This document shows, one piece after another, positions 39,196-47,479 of a DNA stretch of 63,462 nt. How positions within the stretch are numbered: position 1 is the stretch's first letter; each line of letters opens with the position of its first letter. The DNA comes from Deltaproteobacteria bacterium Ga0077550 (lineage in GTDB: Bacteria; Myxococcota_A; Polyangia; Nannocystales; Nannocystaceae): NCBI GenBank assembly GCA_001464385.1, contig LNFB01000159.1, positions 1 through 63,462 on the forward strand, in the 5' to 3' direction. Below the pieces are notes generated by a model. That model worked only from the letters and a program-made list of their open reading frames with translations, did no database searches and was not told the DNA's origin. The translations under genes were made by a program, and so were the position numbers.

Positions 39196-42012
39196 TCAGC
39201 CCTTGCACGCGGCCCACGTGCGTCCCCAACCCGCGTCGACGCGCAGCGGCACGCCGAGCGTGACCGCGTCCTCCATCAGCGGGCGGGTGAGCGCGACCAG
39301 CTCCTCGACCCGATCCTCGGCGCACTCGAAGATGAGCTCGTCGTGGACGGTCAGCACCATCTGCGCCCAGGTCTCGTGCTCGAGCCGGCGCTCGACGGCG
39401 ATCATCGCGATCTTGAGGATGTCCGCGGCGCTGCCCTGGATCGGGGTGTTGCGGGCAATTCGCTCGCCGTAGCCCCGCGATGGCCCGCGCATGGCCAGCT
39501 CCGGGATCCGCCGCCGCCGCCCGAGGATCGTCTCGGCGTACCCACGCGCGCTCGCGATGCTGATGAGCTCGCGCATGTACCGGTCCACCCCGGGCACGCG
39601 CTCGAAGTAGGCCCGGATGTAGCTGCCCGCCTTGCCCCGGGGGATGCCGAGCTGCTGGGCCAGGCCGAACGCGGTCTGCCCGTAGACCACGCCGAAGTTC
39701 ACCGCCTTGGCGATGCGCCGCTGCTCGTCGGTGACGTCGGCCTCGGCGACGCCGAAGACCTCGGCCGCGGTGCGGCGGTGGACGTCGGTGCCCTCGACGA
39801 AGGCGGAGACCAGGTTCGGATCGCCCGACAGGTGGGCGAGGATCCGCAGCTCGATCTGCGAGTAGTCGAGGGCCACCAGCACGCGGCCCTCGGGGGCCAT
39901 GAACGCCTCGCGGATCCGCCGGCCCTCCGCCGTGCGGATCGGGATGTTCTGCAGGTTGGGGTCCGAGCTCGACAGGCGACCCGTGGCGGCGACCGCCTGG
40001 TGGAACGACGTGTGCAACCGGTGGGTCGTCGGGTTGACGAGCAGCGGCAGCGTGTCGAGGTACGTGCCCTTCAGCTTGGTCAAGCTGCGGTACGCGAGGA
40101 TGTCGACGACGATCGGATCGAGCAGCGCCAGCTCCTCGAGCGCCTTGGCGTCCGTGGTGTAGCCGGTCTTGGTCTTGCGCGTGGCCGGCAGCCCGCGCTC
40201 CTCGAACAGCAGCTTCTGCAGCTGCTGCGGGGAGTCGATGTAGACCTCGTGGCCGGCCTGACCGTCGACCGCGGCCTGGATCGCGGCGATCTGCACCGCG
40301 AGTTCCTCGGATTGGCGGCGGAGCACGTCGACGTCGAGCACCACGCCGCGGGGCTCGACGCGTCGCAGCACCCACGCAAGCGGCATCTCGATCTCGTCGA
40401 CGAGCTTGCGCGCCGCCGGGGTCGCGGTCGCGAGCACCCCACGCAGCGCCGTCGCCAGCGCGATGAGGGCGTGGGCGCGCACGCCCGCCCACGCGGCGGC
40501 GGGCACGACCGCGAGGTCGGCGGGCGTCGCCTTCGCGCGTCCCTTGCCGCCCTTGCCGACGCCCTTGGCCACCGTGACCTCGAGCGTCGCGAGCTCGGCC
40601 CCGAGCAAGTCGGCGACCAGCGCCTCGAACTCGTGGGAGCTCCGCGCCGGATCCAGCGAGTACGAGACCAGCATCGGATCGAGCTCGACGCGCCCGAGCT
40701 GCACGCCGAGGCCGGCGAGCGCGTGGCCGAGGTTCTTGTGATCGTGGGCGAGCTTGAGCGGGCGATCCGCCGCGAGGATCGGCCCGAGCTCGGCCAACAC
40801 GAGCTCGCGCGACAGCGGGAGCCCGTCGACCAGATCGGCCTGGCGGTGGCCGATGGGCAGGTACGCGACGGGGCCGCCCGCGGCGCCGATCGCCAGGCCC
40901 ACCACGGTGGCCTGCAGGGGGTCTGCGCCGTCCTGCACTGGCGCGACCGCGATCTCGTCGGCGGCGCGCCACAGCGCGCACAGCTCGGCGAAGCGGGGCT
41001 CGGAGCCGGCGGCGAGGATCTCGACCGCGTCGGGGTCGGGCGTGAACTCGCCGCAGCGCCCGAGCTCGATCGCGCCGCCGTCGTCCGCGGCCGTCGCCGC
41101 GGCGCCGCTCGCCGTGGACTTGCGCACCGTCGAGCCGAGCTCGCGGACGATCTGCTTGAACCCGAGCGGCTCGAAGAACGCGACGACCTCCTGCTCGTCG
41201 GCGCCCGGATCCTCGAGCTCGCCCAGCGGCCGCGGCAGCGGTAGGTCCTCGTGCAGCGCGACCAGGCGCCGCGACAGCCGGGCCGCGTCGGCGCTGGCGA
41301 GCAGCTTCTCGCGGCGGGCCTTCTGCGGGATCGAGCCGGCGCCGGCGAGGACACCCTCGAGATCGCCGAACTCCTCGAGCAGCGCCGCGGCGGTCTTGGG
41401 CCCGACGCCCGGCACGCCGGGCACGTTGTCGGAGCTGTCCCCGACCAACGCGAGCAGATCGCCGAGCTTCGCCGGCGTCACGCCGAACTTCTCGACCACC
41501 TCGGGCGGCCCGATGGAGACGTTCTTCATCGTGTCCCACAGGACGCACGACGGCTCGGCGTCGTCGACGAGCTGCATGAGGTCCTTGTCCGAGGACACGA
41601 TCACGACGCGCACGCCGGCCGCCTTGGCCGCCCGCGCGTAGCTGGCGATGAGATCGTCGGCCTCGTAGCCGGGATCCTGGACCCGCGCGATGCCGAGGGC
41701 GTCGGTCGCCTTGCGGATGAGCTCGAACTGCGGGCGCAGGTCCTCGGGCGCGGGCGGGCGGTTGGCCTTGTACTCGGCGAACATCTCGCGGCGCTTGCCG
41801 TCGCCACCGGCGTCGAACACCGCGAGCATGTACTGCGGCGCGAACTCGCGGCGCGCGGCCTGGACCATGCGGCAGAACCCGTGCACCGCGTTGACGGGCG
41901 TGCCATCGGGCGCGTTGAGCATCGGCAGGGCGTGGTACGCCCGGAACGCGAAGTTGTAGCTGTCGAAGATGAAGAGGCAGCCGGGCCCGCCCGCGGGTCG
42001 CGGCGTGCTCAC
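39196..42012 (-). CDS. polA: DNA polymerase I
   Basis: A 938-residue protein with three domains. The 5'-3' exonuclease (about 1-300) has IFDSYNFAFRAYHALP, the GYEADDLIASYA acidic cluster and H3TH VPGVPGVGPKTAAALL. The middle 3'-5' exonuclease domain is degenerate: the residues aligned with E. coli Asp355, Glu357, Asp424 and Asp501 are Pro, Gln, Leu and Glu. The polymerase has motif A DYSQIELRILAHLSG (about 716), motif B RRIAKAVNFGVVYGQ (about 770) and motif C VHDELIFE (about 892). So it fills gaps and removes primers but cannot proofread. The GTG start overlaps the permease stop (GTGA). It is last in a run with the permease. Confidence 0.95.
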   Translation of the reverse strand: MSTPRPAGGPGCLFIFDSYNFAFRAYHALPMLNAPDGTPVNAVHGFCRMVQAARREFAPQYMLAVFDAGGDGKRREMFAEYKANRPPAPEDLRPQFELIRKATDALGIARVQDPGYEADDLIASYARAAKAAGVRVVIVSSDKDLMQLVDDAEPSCVLWDTMKNVSIGPPEVVEKFGVTPAKLGDLLALVGDSSDNVPGVPGVGPKTAAALLEEFGDLEGVLAGAGSIPQKARREKLLASADAARLSRRLVALHEDLPLPRPLGELEDPGADEQEVVAFFEPLGFKQIVRELGSTVRKSTASGAAATAADDGGAIELGRCGEFTPDPDAVEILAAGSEPRFAELCALWRAADEIAVAPVQDGADPLQATVVGLAIGAAGGPVAYLPIGHRQADLVDGLPLSRELVLAELGPILAADRPLKLAHDHKNLGHALAGLGVQLGRVELDPMLVSYSLDPARSSHEFEALVADLLGAELATLEVTVAKGVGKGGKGRAKATPADLAVVPAAAWAGVRAHALIALATALRGVLATATPAARKLVDEIEMPLAWVLRRVEPRGVVLDVDVLRRQSEELAVQIAAIQAAVDGQAGHEVYIDSPQQLQKLLFEERGLPATRKTKTGYTTDAKALEELALLDPIVVDILAYRSLTKLKGTYLDTLPLLVNPTTHRLHTSFHQAVAATGRLSSSDPNLQNIPIRTAEGRRIREAFMAPEGRVLVALDYSQIELRILAHLSGDPNLVSAFVEGTDVHRRTAAEVFGVAEADVTDEQRRIAKAVNFGVVYGQTAFGLAQQLGIPRGKAGSYIRAYFERVPGVDRYMRELISIASARGYAETILGRRRRIPELAMRGPSRGYGERIARNTPIQGSAADILKIAMIAVERRLEHETWAQMVLTVHDELIFECAEDRVEELVALTRPLMEDAVTLGVPLRVDAGWGRTWAACKG

Positions 42013-43295
42013 GATTCCACCGAGGCCTCGGCCTTGAACACCGGCGAGTGCCGACGCGCCTGCAGGAACATGGTCTGCACGATGCTCGTGACCGGGATCG
42101 CGAGCAGCGCTCCGACCAGGCCGAACACGTGCTCGCCGGCGATCAGCGAGAAGACCACGATGACGGGGTGGATCTCGGCAGAGTCGCCGATGATCTTGGG
42201 ATTGAGCACGTTGGCCTCGAGGAGGTGGATGCCGATGATCCACGCCAGGATTCCCAGCGCGGGCCCGAGCTGCATGCCCTGCTCGCCCGAAACCAGCGCG
42301 ATCGCGATGATCGGGACCGAGGACAAGATGGTGCCGAAGATGGGGATCAGGCTGAACATGCCGGCCATCACGCCGAGCAGGAACGAGTACTTGATGCCGA
42401 AGATCATCAGCCCGATGAAGGTGAGCGCGCCGTTGACCAGGCAGATGATGAGCTGACCGCGGACGACGCCGCCGAGGCCCTTGTCCATCCCCTTCCACAG
42501 CTCGTCGAAGTCCGTGCGGAACTCTGCCGGGACGAGCGACCGCACGAACCGGACCACGCGCGCCAGGTCGACGAGCGCGAAGCCGGCGACCATGAACGTG
42601 ATGACGAAGCTGGTGAGGAAGCCGGCGACGCCCTTGACCAGGCTCTGGATCGCCGGGCCGATGAAGCCGGTGAGTTCCTCAGAGCGGGACACCAGCAGTT
42701 CGCGGAGCTCGCGGCTGAGATCGGCCTTGGCCGCCGGTGTGGTCGACGGCGTGCCGAGCAGCCACGAGCCGTCGTCGGCCGCGTGGGCCTCGAGCCGTAC
42801 GCCGTCGAGGTCCACGCGCCACGAGCCGTCCCCGACCGGGTGCATCACGATCTCGTTGGGCGGGGCCGAGGCCGGCGGGACCGCGGCCGGCAGGACCGCG
42901 CCGAAGGTGGAGTCGACCCACGCCGAAGCGCGCGGCAGGTAGACCTCGTTCACCTCGGCGATCGTCGCCGGCAGCGTGTCGCGGAGCTTGGCGAGATCCT
43001 TGACGACCGCCGGCAGCAGCAGGCCGAAGAACCCGGCGAGCAGGCCGATGATGACGACGTAGGACAGGATCACCGCCATCACCCGGCCGATGCGCGGCTG
43101 CAGCCGCGCGACCACGGGGGCGAGTAGATAGACGATGAGGAACGCGAAGACGAACGGCAGCAGGATGCCGCGGAACATCACCGCGACCGCGATGAGGAAG
43201 ACGAGGAAGCCCCACAGCCGCCAGAAGCGACGCACGGTCGAGTAGAGCGTGTCGCCACGCCTGGGAGGGCTGCCGGGATGACTGCTTTCGTCCAC
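42009..43295 (-). CDS. AI-2E family (PerM/UPF0118) membrane protein
   Basis: A 428-residue inner-membrane protein with about eight TM helices. The first three are at about 28-95. A soluble insert follows (about 110-210), then the conserved C-terminal block: LIICLVNGALTFIGLMIFGI, FGTILSSVPIIAIAL and LNPKIIGDSAEIHPVIVVFSLIAGEHVFGLVG. Family members export small solutes or ions (TqsA, PerM, Na/H antiport); the substrate here is unknown. The insert of about 100 residues between helices 3 and 4 is larger than typical. Coupled to polA by GTGA and preceded by the LapB-like gene 28 bp upstream. Confidence 0.9.
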   Translation of the reverse strand: MDESSHPGSPPRRGDTLYSTVRRFWRLWGFLVFLIAVAVMFRGILLPFVFAFLIVYLLAPVVARLQPRIGRVMAVILSYVVIIGLLAGFFGLLLPAVVKDLAKLRDTLPATIAEVNEVYLPRASAWVDSTFGAVLPAAVPPASAPPNEIVMHPVGDGSWRVDLDGVRLEAHAADDGSWLLGTPSTTPAAKADLSRELRELLVSRSEELTGFIGPAIQSLVKGVAGFLTSFVITFMVAGFALVDLARVVRFVRSLVPAEFRTDFDELWKGMDKGLGGVVRGQLIICLVNGALTFIGLMIFGIKYSFLLGVMAGMFSLIPIFGTILSSVPIIAIALVSGEQGMQLGPALGILAWIIGIHLLEANVLNPKIIGDSAEIHPVIVVFSLIAGEHVFGLVGALLAIPVTSIVQTMFLQARRHSPVFKAEASVES

Positions 43296-43323
43296 GTCGA
43301 TGAACCTGCTCGGGCGCGTCTTT

Positions 43324-44499
43324 TCAGGGCGAGGGGGCGCCGCGGACCAGGGACGGGACCTGGAACCCCGCGCGCATCGTGCCGCGGTTGGCCAGCGAAT
43401 CCCAGGCCCCGCAGTGATCGCAGCGGAACTTGAACCGCGGCGCGGAGGCGCCGCAGCGGCCGCAGACCAGGGCCGGCGCCTCGACCTCGCGCATGGCCGC
43501 CTCGCGGGCGGCGTCGCGCTGGCCGCGGGCGAGTCGCTGGCGCACGAGCGCGAGCGTCGCCAGGGCGCTCCCGGAGGCGACGCGCTCGAGGGCGGCCGCG
43601 GCCTGATCCGGGTGCTGTCGCGCGACGAACTCCGACAGGGCGACGACGAGCTCGCTGCTCGCGCTCGCGCGGAGCGTCGCGAGCATCCGCTCGAGCAGAT
43701 CTTCGACCGGCCCGTGCTCGCTGGCCCACCGCCACGCCTCGGGCACGACGATCGCGGCCGCCGCGGGTGTCGCCTCCCACGCGCGCTGCCACGCCTCGAG
43801 GGCCAGCGTGCGCTCGCCCGCCGACGACTCGACCCGCGCGCGCACGGTCCACACGTGGCCGCTGTCGGGTGCGAGCTCGATCGCCCGCTCGGCGAGCTTG
43901 CGGGCCTTGCGGTCGTCGCCGTCGGCGAGCGCGACCGCGGCCTGACCGGCGAGCGCGTGTCCCCGCCCCTGTCGGCTCTCGCGGCGGCGGCGGCCCTCGA
44001 CGAGCTTCTCGTGGCGCTCCCACGCCGCGGCGGCGCGCTCCCAGGCGCCGGCGTGCTCGAGCGCCATCGCCAGCGACTCCAGCGTGGCGACCGACCGCGG
44101 CGCGAGGCTGATCGCGCGGACCAACGCGCCGACCGCCGCGCGCTCGTTCCCCTGCGCGAGCAGGTCGCGGCCGAGGCCGACGAGCGCGGCCACCCGCTGA
44201 TCGGCCGGCAGCGCAGCCGAGGCCAGGACGGTGCGGTGGATCGCCTTGGCCCGATCGATGCGACCGCGGCGGCGATCCAGCGCGCCCAGGGCGAGGAACA
44301 CCGTCGCGTCGCCGGGCTCGGACTCGGCGAGCTGCTCGAGCTCGATCGCGACGTTGTCGAGGTCGCCCTCGGCCAGCTCGTACAGCACCCGCGAGCGCCG
44401 CGCGAAGCTCTCGATCGCGCGGCGGCGCGGCGCCGCCCACAGGTACCCCGCGGCGACGCCGAGGCCGAGCGCGAGCAGGACGGCGACGACCCAGATCAC
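43324..44499 (-). CDS. LapB/YciM-like TPR protein with rubredoxin-like end
   Basis: A 391-residue membrane-anchored protein. One N-terminal TM helix (IWVVAVLLALGLGVAAGYLW) is followed by TPR repeats (LAEGDLDNVAIELEQLAESEPGD, LGALDRRRGRIDRAKAIHRTVL, GALVRAISLAPRSVATLESLA, ARKLAERAIELAPDSGH), and a C-terminal zinc/iron site CGRCGASAPRFKFRCDHCGAW. This is the layout of LapB, which in E. coli controls LPS synthesis via LpxC/FtsH. The GTG at 44499 with GGAGG 6 nt upstream is the true start of this frame; the ribosome site and start are duplicated just upstream. The LapA-like gene precedes it, as in E. coli lapAB. Confidence 0.85.
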   Translation of the reverse strand: MIWVVAVLLALGLGVAAGYLWAAPRRRAIESFARRSRVLYELAEGDLDNVAIELEQLAESEPGDATVFLALGALDRRRGRIDRAKAIHRTVLASAALPADQRVAALVGLGRDLLAQGNERAAVGALVRAISLAPRSVATLESLAMALEHAGAWERAAAAWERHEKLVEGRRRRESRQGRGHALAGQAAVALADGDDRKARKLAERAIELAPDSGHVWTVRARVESSAGERTLALEAWQRAWEATPAAAAIVVPEAWRWASEHGPVEDLLERMLATLRASASSELVVALSEFVARQHPDQAAAALERVASGSALATLALVRQRLARGQRDAAREAAMREVEAPALVCGRCGASAPRFKFRCDHCGAWDSLANRGTMRAGFQVPSLVRGAPSP

Positions 44500-44558
44500 G
44501 CGCCACCTCCGATCCGCGCGAGCAGGACGACGACGACCCAGATCACGCGCCACCTCCG
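44471..44558 (-). repeat. 41-bp tandem direct repeat over the lapB-like start
   Basis: Two copies (44471-44511 and 44518-44558) differ at one base and each contain the ribosome site GGAGGTGG and a GTGATCTGG start. The period is 47 bp, not a multiple of three, so the first copy opens a different frame. The second copy in transcription order starts the LapB-like protein. Confidence 0.88.
44496..44546 (-). CDS. 16-codon leader ORF made by the duplication
   Basis: The upstream copy of the ribosome site and GTG start (44546) opens a frame reading VIWVVVVLLARIGGGA and then stops at TGA, whose bases overlap the GTG of the LapB-like gene (GTGA at 44499-44496). Its own GTG overlaps the LapA-like stop. 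A ribosome finishing LapA would thus translate this hydrophobic mini-ORF and re-initiate on lapB. It may be a useless by-product of the duplication or a level control. Confidence 0.5.
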   Translation of the reverse strand: MIWVVVVLLARIGGGA

Positions 44559-45034
44559 AGGTGGTCGTCGGCGTCGTCGCGACCGCGGAGCTGCTCGGTC
44601 ATCACCTTGCGGCTCCCGGGCTCGACGTGGGCCTCGGCGGCGAGGATCTCGTCCTCCTCGTGCTGACGCAGCGGCAGCGTGCGCAGCTCGAGCACCTCGC
44701 GCTCGAGCTCGCGGATCCGCCGCTGCGTGATCGCGGCCGCGCGAATCTTGAACGGAGCCCGCACCGCGAGCGTGCCGACGATTCCGACCGCTGCGACCCA
44801 ACCAGCGAGCAACACCGCGAGGTTCACCTCGTAGCGGTTCCGCGCGATGGGCTCGAGCAGATCGAGGCGCGGAACGGCGAGCACGATCTCGACCCACGCG
44901 GCGTTGGCCTGCAGCATGTTGCTCGCCCAGACGACGCCCACGAGCAGCAGCACGAGACTGACGCCGAGGTAGACCTTGCCCAACACCGACACTGGCGTGC
45001 CGGAGCGTAGCAAAGCGTTGTATCCTCGCGCCAT
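44543..45034 (-). CDS. LapA-like membrane protein
   Basis: A 163-residue protein with two TM helices (VLGKVYLGVSLVLLLVGVVW, about 17-37, and EVNLAVLLAGWVAAVGIVGTL, about 68-90) and a cytoplasmic helical tail (ITQRRIRELEREVLELRTLP) that is probably a coiled coil, as in LapA/DUF1049. A LapB-like gene directly follows, which supports the identification. The ATG at 45034 overlaps the ATG of the divergent MopE-like gene in one CATG; a GTG at 44992 is an alternative that would still include both helices. Confidence 0.72.
   Translation of the reverse strand: MARGYNALLRSGTPVSVLGKVYLGVSLVLLLVGVVWASNMLQANAAWVEIVLAVPRLDLLEPIARNRYEVNLAVLLAGWVAAVGIVGTLAVRAPFKIRAAAITQRRIRELEREVLELRTLPLRQHEEDEILAAEAHVEPGSRKVMTEQLRGRDDADDHLGGGA
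45021..45026 (+). promoter_or_regulatory. -10 box for the MopE-like gene, likely leaderless
   Basis: TATCCT ends 6 nt before the ATG at 45033 on the plus strand. It lies inside the first codons of the divergent LapA-like gene if that gene starts at 45034. Confidence 0.4.
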
Positions 45035-45842
45035 GATCCCTGATGTCGTGGAGCATCCGCCCGGGCACGCCCCGTCCACCGCCGCCTCGTCGAGGCACCC
45101 GCGGTCCGCGGCGCCCACCGGCGCAGGCCCGCTCGCGCTGCACGTGCTGACCCTCGCCCTCGTCGGTTTCGCGGGCGGATTGGCCTCGGGCGTGGGCTGT
45201 GCCACCTCCGACCAGGTGCTCGAGAAGCGGCTGCGCCAAGAGCAGATCGAGGACGGCGGGCCGGTCTGCACGCCGAAGGTGACAGAGGCCTGCTACGAGG
45301 GGCCCAAGGGCACCTCCGGGCGTGGGGCGTGCAAGCCCGGCGAGCGGATGTGCTCGGCCTCGGGTCAGTGGGGCGAGTGCAGTAACGCCGTCGTGCCGGC
45401 GGCCGAGTCCTGCAACCGCGCCGACGACGACTGCGACGGCATCGTCGACAACGGCTTCGAGCGTGACGGCGCGCTCTGCTTCTTCAAGGGCGCGAAGGGG
45501 GCCTGTCGCACGCAGGGCGTGTGGCACTGCGCCGAGGACGGCAAGTCCTCGGCCTGCGACGCGCCGGTGGTGCGCCCCGCCACCGAGACGTGCAACGGGA
45601 TCGACGACGACTGCGACGGTGCGACCGACGACGACAGCATCCCGAGCGACCAGGCGAGCTGCACCACCGGCAAGGCCGGCGTGTGTGGGCCCGGCGAGAA
45701 CAAGTGCGTCAACGGCAAGGTCCGCTGCGTGCAGAACATCCAGCCCGGCGCCGAGATCTGCAACAAGCTCGACGACGACTGCGATGGGCGCGTGGACAAC
45801 GACTGCGTCTCCGAATCCGCCGCTCGCAAACAAGGTGGTTGA
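45033..45842 (+). CDS. MopE-like secreted protein with CNGxDDDCDG repeats
   Basis: A 269-residue protein with a hydrophobic export segment (LALHVLTLALVGFAGGLASG) near residue 35 and a possible lipidation Cys after it. The body has three MopE-type repeats: CNRADDDCDGIVDNG, CNGIDDDCDGATDDD and CNKLDDDCDGRVDND, each a candidate metal-binding loop, plus CKPGERMCSASGQWGEC-type Cys pairs. MopE in Methylococcus binds copper; most myxobacterial relatives have no proven ligand. The ATG at 45033 follows a TATCCT box by 6 nt. Confidence 0.85.
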   Translation: MIPDVVEHPPGHAPSTAASSRHPRSAAPTGAGPLALHVLTLALVGFAGGLASGVGCATSDQVLEKRLRQEQIEDGGPVCTPKVTEACYEGPKGTSGRGACKPGERMCSASGQWGECSNAVVPAAESCNRADDDCDGIVDNGFERDGALCFFKGAKGACRTQGVWHCAEDGKSSACDAPVVRPATETCNGIDDDCDGATDDDSIPSDQASCTTGKAGVCGPGENKCVNGKVRCVQNIQPGAEICNKLDDDCDGRVDNDCVSESAARKQGG

Positions 45843-45982
45843 GGCCGCGAGCGCGACGCGGATCCACTGATCCGAGGATCAGCGCCGTCGTGATCGCCGA
45901 GGGCGACCACGAATCACCGAGCACACCGCCCCACATCGACGACCACGGCCGCGTGCGACCGCTCGTCGCGCCTGGATTGCCC

Positions 45983-46012
45983 TTGCGGGAAATCGCGGCC
46001 GGCCCCTACGAT
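45983..46012 (+). promoter_or_regulatory. Sigma-70-like promoter of the FHA-AAA+ gene
   Basis: TTGCGG (45983-45988), 18 bp spacer, TACGAT (46007-46012). Transcription would start near 46019, leaving a leader of about 29 nt to the ATG at 46048. The rest of the 205-bp gap before it holds nothing recognisable. Confidence 0.55.
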
Positions 46013-46047
46013 CGGGGTCCGAGCCCCCCGGCTCCAGAGAGCCCTCC

Positions 46048-47403
46048 ATGACGCGAGATTCCCTGAACGACACGCTCGTCGAAGAAGAGCCCACGGATGC
46101 AGAGGCCCCACGCCCGAAGGCGTGGCTCATCTCCATCGGATCGGCCGAAGATAACCTCGCGGCGGCCGGGAGAATCATCCAGCTCGACGCCATCCGCACC
46201 GTTCGGTTCGGCCGAGACGAGTCGGCCGACGGGCTGTCCCTGGCCGAGTCGGGATCGACGCTGCGCATCGGGATCCCGTTCGGCTGGGTGAGCAGCGAGC
46301 ACGCCGAGGTGACGCTGCACGACGACGGCGCCGTCGGGCGCTTCACGCTGACCGACCTCGGCAGCCGCAACGGTACGCACGTCGCGGGCGAGCGCATCTC
46401 CGGGACGATGCGCCTGCGGCCGGGCGACGTCTTCGAGATCGGCCGCTCGTTCTGGATGGTGCGGGAGATGGGGCTGCGCAACATCGGCGGGCCTCGGCTC
46501 TCGGAGCTCGACCCGACGGGCACCGCGAGCCCGCACCTGCACCACATCCACCGCACGCTGCACCGCCTGGCGAAGAGCTCGATCCCCATCGTGCTGCGCG
46601 GCGAGACCGGCACCGGCAAGGAGTACCTCGCCCACGCGATCCACCGGACGTCGGGCCGCAAGGGCCGGCTCGTCGTCGCCAACCTCGGTGGCCTGTCGGA
46701 GTCGCGGCTCGAGCTGGCGCTGTTCGGCGAGGAGGGGCGCCCCGGCCTGTTCGAGGACGCCGATGGCGGCACCTTGCTGCTCGACGAGCTCGGCGAGCTG
46801 TCGGCCAACGTGCAGGCCAAGCTGCTCGTCGCCCTCACCGAGGGCCGAGCGTCCCGCAAGGGCGAGGTGTCGACGCGCAGCTTCGACGTGCGCCTGGTCG
46901 CCAGCACGCTGCACGACCTGCAGCGCATGGTCGAGGACGGCCGGTTCCGGCCCGATCTCTACTCGCGGTTGTCCGGGTTCGTCGCCGAGCTGCCGCCGCT
47001 GCGATCGCGCCGCGAGGACATCGGCATGCTCGCCCGCGCCTTCGTGCAGGACCTCCAGCGCGAGGGCCGACCGACGCGGCTCACATCGAACGCGTTCCGC
47101 CGCCTCCTCCGCGGCGCGTGGCCCTTCAACGTCCGTCAGCTCCGCCAGACCCTGGGCACGGCGGCGCTGCTCGCCAGCGGCGACGGCACGATCACGGCCG
47201 ACGCGCTCGCCGAGGTCCTCGAGCACGACGACGGCCTGCCCGAGAACCCGGACGAGGTCCGGACGCTCCGCGACGAGCTCCTGCGGAGCCTCGCCCGCTG
47301 CTCCGGCGACCCCGAGCGGATCGCGAAGGAGATGAACCGCTCGACGGTCCAGATCCAGCGCTGGCTCGAGCGGTTTGCGATCAGCTCGGAGAGCTTCAAG
47401 TAG
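46048..47403 (+). CDS. FHA-AAA+ regulator lacking the GAFTGA loop
   Basis: A 451-residue protein. An FHA phosphothreonine-binding domain (about 30-140) has VRFGRDESADG, SSEHAEVTL and DLGSRNGTHVAGERI. An AAA+ domain of the NtrC type follows with Walker A GETGTGKE (about 185) and Walker B GGTLLLDELGEL. A Fis-like helix-turn-helix ends the protein (NRSTVQIQRWLERF). Between the two Walker motifs the usual ELFGHEKGAFTGA is replaced by ALFGEEGRPGLFE, so the sigma-54 contact loop is deleted. It probably responds to a Ser/Thr kinase but does not activate sigma-54 in the normal way. Promoter at 45983. Confidence 0.88.
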   Translation: MTRDSLNDTLVEEEPTDAEAPRPKAWLISIGSAEDNLAAAGRIIQLDAIRTVRFGRDESADGLSLAESGSTLRIGIPFGWVSSEHAEVTLHDDGAVGRFTLTDLGSRNGTHVAGERISGTMRLRPGDVFEIGRSFWMVREMGLRNIGGPRLSELDPTGTASPHLHHIHRTLHRLAKSSIPIVLRGETGTGKEYLAHAIHRTSGRKGRLVVANLGGLSESRLELALFGEEGRPGLFEDADGGTLLLDELGELSANVQAKLLVALTEGRASRKGEVSTRSFDVRLVASTLHDLQRMVEDGRFRPDLYSRLSGFVAELPPLRSRREDIGMLARAFVQDLQREGRPTRLTSNAFRRLLRGAWPFNVRQLRQTLGTAALLASGDGTITADALAEVLEHDDGLPENPDEVRTLRDELLRSLARCSGDPERIAKEMNRSTVQIQRWLERFAISSESFK

Positions 47404-47446
47404 TGGGGGAAGAGGCCGAACGCAGAGCGTTCGGCCTCCCCCCACT
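47404..47446. terminator. Strong bidirectional terminator hairpin
   Basis: GAGGCCGAACGC (47412-47423), loop AGA, GCGTTCGGCCTC (47427-47438): a perfect 12-bp stem, extended by GTGGGG/CCCCAC flanks. It sits directly after the FHA-AAA+ stop and 34 bp before the stop of the convergent giant TPR gene, so it can serve both. A short GTGCCC repeat (three copies) follows. Confidence 0.8.
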
Positions 47447-47479
47447 CCGTGCCCGTGCCCGTGCCCGTCCCCGACGCCC

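Noticed and set aside
38948..39472. An open frame in the protease/polA gap
   Set aside because: Its second half is the antisense of polA, codon use is poor and no motif is present.
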